From Euphorbia lathyris (lineage: Eukaryota; Streptophyta; Magnoliopsida; Malpighiales; Euphorbiaceae), in NCBI RefSeq assembly GCF_963576675.1, contig NC_088911.1, positions 88,937,256 to 89,001,255 on the forward strand: DNA of 64,000 nucleotides. The letters are read 5' to 3'. A program made the position numbers and the translations under genes. This document shows, one piece after another, positions 57,061 to 64,000 of the stretch (within the stretch, counting starts at the first letter, position 1; every line of letters starts with the position of its first letter). Below the pieces are notes generated by a model. The model searched no databases and was not told the origin of the DNA. It worked only from the letters and a program-made list of their open reading frames with translations.

Positions 57061-59700
57061 GGTGGTATTTCAAATGAAGGTTTTTGAACTTTCAATTAAT
57101 CTATTTGAAATCCATCTTTCCCAACCCGTAAAAATTTAGATCGCTGACCTTTTATGATTTAAACTCCAAAACCCTCTATCCATGCAAATACCGTCTCAAA
57201 ACAGGTCAATCATAAGTCAAATATAAAAGTGGATTGCTATTCACCGCTCCCAAATTACTTATCACTGCCCCCTCTTGGACACTTTTGTCCTTTTTATTTT
57301 TTAAACTCAAAAACTGAAATTCTCTCAAATTTCTTCGAAATTCAAAAACCCGAACAATATTCATGGGACTTAAACACGGTAATGATTCCTCGGATAAGTA
57401 TTTTTATTTGAAAATCGAATCGAAAACATGAGTTCCGTCTCCGGATTCGGAGACAAAACTCGTTGAATATGTGCTAAACAGGTGATTCACACCACCTAGC
57501 CTAGGCAGAAACGGATGAACTACCCGTTAGGCGGAAACGGGTAGTTCATCCGTTTCTGCCTAGCCCAGGTGGTGTGAATCACCCGTTTAGGCCAATTTGG
57601 ATGATTTTTTTTATATACTGATTGTATCAGTTAGTTGTTGGAGATGAATTTCAATTAGTGTAAATAGGAACGGTAGTCATTCGATTTCCTCGACGTTCTC
57701 GGGTCCATTTTTCAGAAATCCAATTTTTGGCTCGGGAGAGAGAAGATATTAAGTTTTTGAATGGAAAAATGAAAAGGGCGAAAATGTCCAAGGGGGACGG
57801 TGATAAGTACTTTAAGGGCGGTGAATAGCAAAACCCAATATAAAAAGAGTAATGACAAAGGATGTGGATGTTAATTCATCTTCTTTTTCTCGCTAACTAA
57901 ACAAACTAATGAGCTCAAATATTTTTTTCAAAAGATTCATAAATGCAACAAGGGTGACAATTCTTTTTTTTCTGTAAAACTAAAGAAAACAGAAGTTAAG
58001 CAAAAAAAAAAAAAAAACTAGAAAAAAAAATCTAAAAACAAGGATATTTTCACTGGGATTTGAAGGTTAGATATTTTTGTCTCCCATCTGCTTCATTCAA
58101 CTCACCTCACTTGAGATCTAGAGGTATTTTTGTCTCTCCGCTTCACTCAACTCACCACCCTTGGGATCTAGAGGTCAAATATTTTCATCGGGATTTGAAG
58201 TTTAGATATTTTTTTCTCCCATCTGCTCCCCCCCCCCCCCCCACTTTCACAAATACAAAGTGGCAATAATATATTAAGAACAAGGACCCAATTGAGGTTT
58301 TTTAACTTTCAATTAATCTCTTTGAAATATGTCTTTCCCAACTCGTAAAAATTTAGATCACTGGCCTTTTATGGTTTAAACTCCAAAACCTTCTATCCAA
58401 GCAAATACCGCCTCAAAACAGGTCAATCATAAGTCAAATATAAGAAGAGTAATAACAAAGGATATGGATGTTAATTCATTTTGTTTTTCTAGCTAACGAA
58501 GCAAACTGGAGAGCTCAAATATTTTTTCAAAAGATTCATAAAATGCAACAAAAGTGACAATTCTTTTTTGCTGTAAAACTAAGGAAAGCAGAAGTTAAAC
58601 AAACAAAATAAAGAATAAAAGAACTAGAAAAAAAAATTTAAAAACAAGCATTCTCTATTTTCAGTATTTTGCACACAAGTAATGAATTTATAGAATTCTC
58701 CTGATCCATTTTAATTTCTAGTTGTCAAATATTTTCACTGGGACATGAAGGTTAGATATTTTTGTCTCCCATCTACTTTATTCAACCTACCTCTTTTAGG
58801 ATTTAGGGGTATTTTTATCTCTCTGCTTCACTTAACTCACCTCCATTGGGATCTAGAGGTCAAATATTTTCATCGTGATTTGAAGATTAAATATTTTTAT
58901 CTTCCCTCTGCTTCACTCAACTCACCTTTTTGGGGATCTAGAGGTCAAACATTTTCATTGGGATTTGAAGGTTGGATATTTTTATTCCTCCTCTACTTTC
59001 ACAAAAACATAGTGCCAATAATATATTAAGAACAATGATCCAATGGATATGTTTATTTAATTTTCAATTGATCTCTTTGAAATCTGTCTTTCCCAACTCA
59101 TAAAAATTTAGATCACTGACATTTTATGATTTAAACTCCAAAACCCTCTATTCAAGCAAATACCGCCTCAAAACAGGTCAATCATAAATCAAATATAAGA
59201 ATAACAACAACAAAGGATGTGGATGTTAATTCATTTTCTTTTTCTTGCTAACTAAGCAAACTAATAAGCTCAAATATTTTTTCAAAAGATTCATAAATGC
59301 AACAAGAGTGACATTTTTTTGCCGTAAAACGAATGAAAACAAAAGTTAGGCAAAAAAAAAAAAATAAAGAAAAAAAGAGCTAGAAAAAAATCGAAAAACA
59401 AACATTCTCTATTTTTAGTAAGCAACGAGTTTAAAGAATTCTTTTTATCCATTTTAATTTCTAGGCAATCAAACAAGAATGTGATGGTTACCTCCAAACT
59501 AAGTTGAAAAATGCAAGTGAAAAGGAAGAATAAGTGTGGATGAGGAGAAGAACTCGTGTAGAGATAGAGGAAGGAGCGAGACTCAAAGTCTAAGCTTCTT
59601 ATGCAAGCTAAATGGAGTGCAGGTGAGAGCACATAGAGGTTATGCTATATGTCGGTTGGATAGAGAAATAAAAATGTAACATCCCCAACAATTTTATAGA
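57061..59700. repeat. Array of three ~700-bp repeat units, partly inverted sub-blocks
   Basis: The block CAAAACAGGTCAATCATAAG occurs at about 57196, 58413 and 59168, each followed by the same sequence ending in AAAAGATTCATAAA(A)TGCAAC. Between units lie inverted copies of the 95-bp repeat. A C15 run lies at 58228-58242. The last unit runs into a leader-like block (about 59510-59660) repeated at about 61286-61430. No coding frame is conserved among units. Confidence 0.75.
57229..57836. mobile_element. Mutator-like MITE (608 bp) with central palindrome
   Basis: Inverted ends carry TTGCTATTCACCGC. A perfect 9-bp duplication AATATAAAA is at 57220-57228 and 57837-57845. The centre (about 57480-57585) is a near-perfect palindrome with GGTGATTCACACCACCT and its reverse. 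It splits the first of the large repeat units. Confidence 0.9.
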
Positions 59701-59791
59701 GGGTATCTTGTAAAATAAAATTATAGCATATATTATAATTATAATATTAAAAAATAAAATTATTATTAAATGGACCTATTCAATTATTTTA

Positions 59792-60361
59792 GGGAAAACG
59801 CACCATTTGACATTTGACCTATTCAAAATTTGTGTGTTTAACCTCTGGCCTATTATTTGATCACATTTGGTTCATCACCTATCCAAATTAGTAAAATCTC
59901 ACCCAAAATAGATGGAAAATTAACTAAAATTGATTCTGTTACCACAAAGACAATCTATTGTGCCATTAGTAAAAATTACAAAATCTTATTGAGTCTAAAA
60001 TGATATTTTACATCCCAATTGAGTCTTCGTCTTCCTTCTTTCCTCGCGTCTTCTCTTATGCGATTCCTTCAAACTCAGAGTTCTTCCATATAAACCAAAC
60101 AACAACTCTCGTTTCATGTATCGAATAGAGGGAATTAGGATACAAAATATCGTTTTAGACTTAAATAAGTTTTGAAATTTTTACTAATTTCACGATACAT
60201 TGGGTATATGGTAACAGAATCAAACTCAATTAACTTTCCATCCACTTTAGGTGTTCTTTTACTAATTCGGATAGGTAATGAATCAAATATGACTAAATAA
60301 TAGGTCAATGGTTAAACACATAAATTTTAAATAGGTCAAGAACCAAATGACGCATTTTGCC
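59792..60361. mobile_element. Mutator-like MITE (570 bp)
   Basis: Inverted arms of more than 150 bp (left start GGGAAAACGCACCATTTGAC). A perfect 9-bp duplication ATTATTTTA is at 59783-59791 and 60362-60370. The short middle is non-coding. Confidence 0.9.
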
Positions 60362-60370
60362 ATTATTTTA

Positions 60371-60808
60371 TTATTACTAGTTGTTAGGACTTTCATTTTT
60401 TTGGTTGTGAATTACGGATGAAAAACAAACATAGGTTTAACTGCAGTTCATCTTCTTAATTTTTTCTTATTTTTTTATACCTATTTTTCTTCATGACTTG
60501 CCACCTTTTAAAACAAAAATTGCACCATTAAATTTCTTGTTTCATGAGGAAGATTTTTTTCTAACCGAAAAGTGTGGTGACCGGAAAAAATATTTTTCAA
60601 TAGGAAAGTGTTAGATCCCAATCTTTTGATAGTTTTAGTAGTGAAAAAAGTGTATTTTTGAACTCTCTTGAATATTGGTTATCTCGTGGTAGTCTCGGTT
60701 CGCGCTTCCGACAACCCTAAAAAAATTCTAGCGACCGACCACCGTATTGCGGTGAAACTCCGGTGAGCGTTTTCCGAATAGAATTTTAAGTGAAATATGA
60801 AGAATAAG
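60371..60808. other. Spacer, nothing recognised
   Basis: AT-rich with a moderately GC-rich stretch at about 60680-60780. No gene or element ends seen. Confidence 0.45.
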
Positions 60809-60821
60809 TGTGGATAAGAAA

Positions 60822-61285
60822 TTTAATGATAAAGGCTTTTGCTCCTTCGGTTTCATCTATCGGGACGATAGGGGTGGATTTATGTTTGCGGCTAATGGTG
60901 TGTTGGGAGGGTTGTATGAACCCGTGATGGCTGAAGCGATGGCGGTTCGGGAGGCTTTATCATGGTTGAAAAGCAAGAAGGCGAGCAATGTTGAAATAAG
61001 GTCAGACTGTCTAGTTGCGGTTTAGGCGATATTAAAAGGTTCGTCTGGTTTTTCGTATCTAGATGAGATTTTTACGGATTGTAATTGTATATTGAGAGAA
61101 TTGTCCAATGTTGTCATTTCCTTTGTTAAACGTTCAGCGAACTCAGCTGCTCACTTGTTAGCTCGAGCGGTTGAGTCGAGTTCTGTTCGTGGAGAGTGGT
61201 TTTGTCCTCCTCCTTTGATTGTTTCTGTTTTGTCTGCTGATTGTCTATAAAGGCTGCTATTTCGTAAAAAAAAAAAAAAAAAATA
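60822..61285 (+). mobile_element. 5'-truncated L1 LINE with RNase H end
   Basis: Translation gives a plant L1 RNase H (RVT_3) domain: GFIYRDDRGGFMFAANG, an EAMAVREALSWLKSK block, IRSDCLVAV and a NSAAHLLARAVES end. One in-frame stop (61023-61025) interrupts it. The body ends in a run of about 18 A. A perfect 13-bp duplication TGTGGATAAGAAA (60809-60821 and 61286-61298) marks a target-primed insertion. Confidence 0.92.
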
Positions 61286-62120
61286 TGTGGATAAGAAAAA
61301 GAACTTACACCGAGATGGAGAAAGGAGCGAGAGTGAGAGAGGTTAAGCTTCTTGTGCAATTTAAATAGAGTGTAGGTGAGAGCACAAAGAAGCTATGCCT
61401 ATATATATATATATAGGTTTGATGGAGAAGTAAAAATAATGAAGAAAATGTATTTGTTGTTTTTATATAATTCTGGAGACTTTTGAGCATGAATATGCAA
61501 TCAACCAATCAATGAAAAAAGGAAAGTATATTAATGAAAATAGGAAAACATATTAATTAATTCATTGCCAAATAAATAATTTAATTGATTACGTTTTTTT
61601 TAAAAGTACTTCAAATATTTTTTTTATTAGAATATACATACAAATGGTAGTATTTAGAAATACAAATTATAGTCAACATGATATGTATATCAATAAAAAA
61701 AGGAAAACACATCAACTCATTAACAAATAATTGATGTAAAGTAAAAATATGTACAATTGTGTAAGCTACCGTAGATACCGATCATAATAGAATTCCATGT
61801 AATTGTCCATTTATATTTAATTTCTTGTAACAAAGTGAGTTCCACAATCATACCAAGTGGTAAAATTGCTAACTAATTAATTTACTTGATTGAAGTTTTA
61901 AAATAAATTCTCATTACGTTTTGTAAAAAAAAAATACTTTAAATATTTTAACTACAATATTATTTTATTAAAATATACATACAAATCATATTTAAATACA
62001 AAGTATAGATTATCAAAAGAAAAAAGAAAAGAAAATACAAATTATAGCTAACATTATATAAAAAAGTAATTTCCATTTATGAAAATAACAAATATTACAA
62101 AACATAGGTGATTAACAATC
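61286..62120. other. Repeat leader block and AT-rich spacer
   Basis: 61286-61430 repeats the block at about 59530-59680 (GAGAGCACA(A/T)AGA, AAGCTTCTT(G/A)TGCAA). A (TA)n run lies at about 61400-61416. 61450-62120 is AT-rich with no gene. Confidence 0.5.
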
Positions 62121-62273
62121 TTCTTCTTTCAAAGGGTTTCGGAACTGCCCTAACATGAGGATTCTCTCCCCTACGGCGATTCAATATCGCAACTAGGGTT
62201 TCTGGCCGTTTCTGGTGTGTTTCCTTACCGGCGATTGTCCGGTCAGTAGGAGTGAGTTACGATCATAGTAAGG

Positions 62274-63068
62274 ATGAAAGGAATAGAAAAGCAGTGGCAT
62301 AAACTGAGGCTGGCTGATAAGGAAGAAGAGACAGTATCGATCGAGAAGGAAGTGGTGGGATTGACGGTGGATAACAGCAAGAAAGTAATCGGCAGATTAC
62401 TGTCATCCAAACCCCCGAACATTAGAGCCATGGCAAACGCGTTTAATATTGTATGGAAAACGCAAAAAGGCTTCAAGATCAATGAGAGCGGCGATGGTCT
62501 CTTCGTGATTGATTTTCAGTCACCCAAGGATAAAGAAAAAGTGCTAACTGAATCCCCGTGGCACTATGACAGACACCTGGTGGTACTCGCAAATATGGAA
62601 GGCATCTCTCAATTCTCCAAATTTAACCTGAACATGTGTGACTTTTGGATACGCCTAATTGACGTGCCACTTGATTGGAGAACAAGCGGAATAGTTGCAA
62701 AATTGGCAGGGAGAATTGGTGAAGTAATTGATATTGATGAAGACAGCATGGAGATGACGGCAAAGTATGTCAGGGTCCGAGTCCGAATAAACATAACAAA
62801 ATCACTTATGAGAGGAATGAAAGTGCAATACACCAAAAAAGAGATGTTATGGATCCCAATAAAATATGAGAAACTGCAAAACTTCTGTTACCAGTGTGGA
62901 GTAATTGGCCATGTGCACGAGGACTGCGAGAATGATGAGACTAAGGAGTGGCCCTATGACCCGAGTTTGAGAGCTACACCATCTAAATTCCGTGTCTATA
63001 ACTGCGGTTTTCAGGAAAGGAAATATAACCAAAGCATATACAAAAAAGATGAGCTTGCAAATTCCTGA
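62274..63068 (+). CDS. L1 LINE ORF1 protein (DUF4283 and zinc knuckle)
   Basis: 264 codons. Residues about 30-125 form the DUF4283-type region (VIGRLLSSKPPNIRAMANAF, then LFVIDFQ and ESPWHYDRHLVVL). Residues about 203-222 hold a CCHC knuckle, FCYQCGVIGHVHEDC (C-X2-C-X4-H-X4-C). Such proteins coat LINE RNA and accompany it to the target site. The stop at 63066-63068 comes early for this family, and an acidic frame at 63132-63434 looks like the continuation, so a frameshift near 63060-63130 is likely. A moderately GC-rich leader begins about 62120. Confidence 0.9.
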   Translation: MKGIEKQWHKLRLADKEEETVSIEKEVVGLTVDNSKKVIGRLLSSKPPNIRAMANAFNIVWKTQKGFKINESGDGLFVIDFQSPKDKEKVLTESPWHYDRHLVVLANMEGISQFSKFNLNMCDFWIRLIDVPLDWRTSGIVAKLAGRIGEVIDIDEDSMEMTAKYVRVRVRINITKSLMRGMKVQYTKKEMLWIPIKYEKLQNFCYQCGVIGHVHEDCENDETKEWPYDPSLRATPSKFRVYNCGFQERKYNQSIYKKDELANS

Positions 63069-63131
63069 TCAGGCTCCGCTCGAAAATTATTCGAGGAAGA
63101 AGCAGAAGGCAGTACGACGAGAAGCGCAGAG

Positions 63132-63434
63132 GTGGGCAGGCAGTTTCTAAACAGAATGAAGAAGGGTGGAGCGCAAGACATTGACACTGGGGGATCTAAT
63201 ATGGATATCGAAGGAATAGGGGGCCGGGAAGGGGAGGAAGATAACGGTATTGGGGAAGAGTATGTGGCGGAAGGAATGGAGCAGGGGGAAAGGGAGGCGG
63301 TGAACGAATTGAGTGCAGAGTCGCCTATTGCTATACAGAACCTTGCCAACATGAATGAGGCGATTGTGGCTGGGAAAGAGCCAACCCCGCACCAGGCAAA
63401 GCACAAAAAATTCAAGTTTAAACAGGCCGAGTGA
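63132..63434 (+). pseudogene. Likely C-terminal part of L1 ORF1, out of frame
   Basis: 100 codons in a different frame from ORF1, acidic and glycine-rich (GGSNMDIEGIGG), like the disordered tail of plant L1 ORF1 proteins. No domain. An overlapping basic frame (63355-63618) is probably a shadow or linker. Confidence 0.5.
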
Positions 63435-63614
63435 CAAGCAAACCACGCAGCAAGAGAACCGAGCAACGATAAAATGGGTCCGGAGGCACAAAACAAGAAA
63501 GCGGCCTAACTTACCTGATAGTATAGAGATAGAGAAAGCTACGCACCTGAAGAAAATAAAAAATATCGCACGAGACCAGAGGGTGGGAGCCATTGATCGG
63601 GCCCACCCTACGCC

Positions 63615-64000
63615 ATAAAAATATTAAGTTGGAACGTCCAAGGGATGGGAAATGCTTGGACGTTCCATGCACTACAGCGATTGATTCACAAAAATTGTCC
63701 AGATGTATTTTTTCTCATGGAAACTAAAGTGAGGAAGAATGATTGTAGTAGATTTCAACATTGTGTTAACAATTTTAATTTCTTTTTTGTTGACCCTGTG
63801 GGGCTTAGTGGTGGTTTGATTTTAGGATGGAATAAAGAAGCAGACTTGTGCATTTTGAATTATTCAAGCCATTGCATTTATTTTACATTCCACTTGAATA
63901 ACATGAGGTGGCGGAATTTGGCAGTATATTGGGGGCCTGAAAAACAGAATAAAAAGCTTACATGGGAGATGATTAAACACTTCGGACCAATTGATAACCT
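63615..64000 (+). CDS. L1 LINE ORF2, endonuclease start (runs off window)
   Basis: In one frame from about 63615 to the window end the translation shows the apurinic-endonuclease start: ILSWNVQGMGNAWT, the metal-binding-type VFFLMETKVRK (E in LMETK) and GLSGGLILGWNKEAD. No stop occurs in the 128 codons visible. The reverse transcriptase and RNase H would lie beyond 64000. The first ATG in frame is inside the SWNVQGM motif, so the true start may be further upstream or the 5' end of ORF2 may be damaged. Confidence 0.88.
   Translation, partial: MKILSWNVQGMGNAWTFHALQRLIHKNCPDVFFLMETKVRKNDCSRFQHCVNNFNFFFVDPVGLSGGLILGWNKEADLCILNYSSHCIYFTFHLNNMRWRNLAVYWGPEKQNKKLTWEMIKHFGPIDN

Overview
This is nuclear DNA from a flowering plant, almost certainly a eudicot. 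The DNA is AT-rich, the genes are split by GT-AG introns, and most of the window is plant-type transposable elements (Gypsy, Copia, L1 and RTE LINEs, an Au-like SINE, Mutator-, Tourist- and Stowaway-type MITEs). The species cannot be fixed from the sequence alone.

Only three host genes look intact, all on the minus strand: (1) an F-box/LRR/FBD gene at 6200-7737 (3 exons, 459 aa); (2) a choline transporter-like gene, CTL1/CHER1, at 8898-14603 (10 exons, 697 aa); (3) SDE5, an RNA-silencing factor with UBA-like, DUF1771 and Smr-like parts, at 45940-51669 (11 exons, 505 aa). CTL1 and SDE5 are neighbours in Arabidopsis (At3g15380 and At3g15390, from memory), so this is an old gene pair pushed apart here by about 31 kb of transposons.

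Layout. 1-1640: broken endogenous-pararetrovirus-like fragment with a TATA promoter. 1641-6199: AT-rich spacer with MITEs, one nested inside another. 6200-14603: F-box gene and CTL1, with MITEs in two CTL1 introns. 15383-23279: a minus-strand non-autonomous retrotransposon with three LTRs and two internal regions inside one CAATG target duplication; a 2,066-bp solo LTR is nested in the second internal region. 24360-27440: decayed Copia element. 28797-37745: a tandemly duplicated segment, one unit of which carries a 7.9-kb Gypsy-like non-autonomous element (29152-37024) with 1.4-kb LTRs and a duplicated tRNA-Asp primer site. 38459-40592: a 2.1-kb imperfect palindrome made from a Pumilio gene fragment, with a SINE inserted in one arm. 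41053-45600: MITEs and an RTE LINE fragment. 45940-51669: SDE5. 52038-53807: a G28 tract and a Tourist-like element. 54424-55932: Gypsy-like solo LTR. 56693-61450: tandem and inverted repeats broken up by two more MITEs and a 5'-truncated LINE. 62274-64000: the 5' part of an L1 LINE running off the window.

The most unusual structures are the Pumilio palindrome (a possible hairpin-RNA source), the three-LTR retrotransposon, and the family of short hairpins repeated through the 29-37 kb element. No bacterial-type system, CRISPR array or functional tRNA/rRNA gene was seen.
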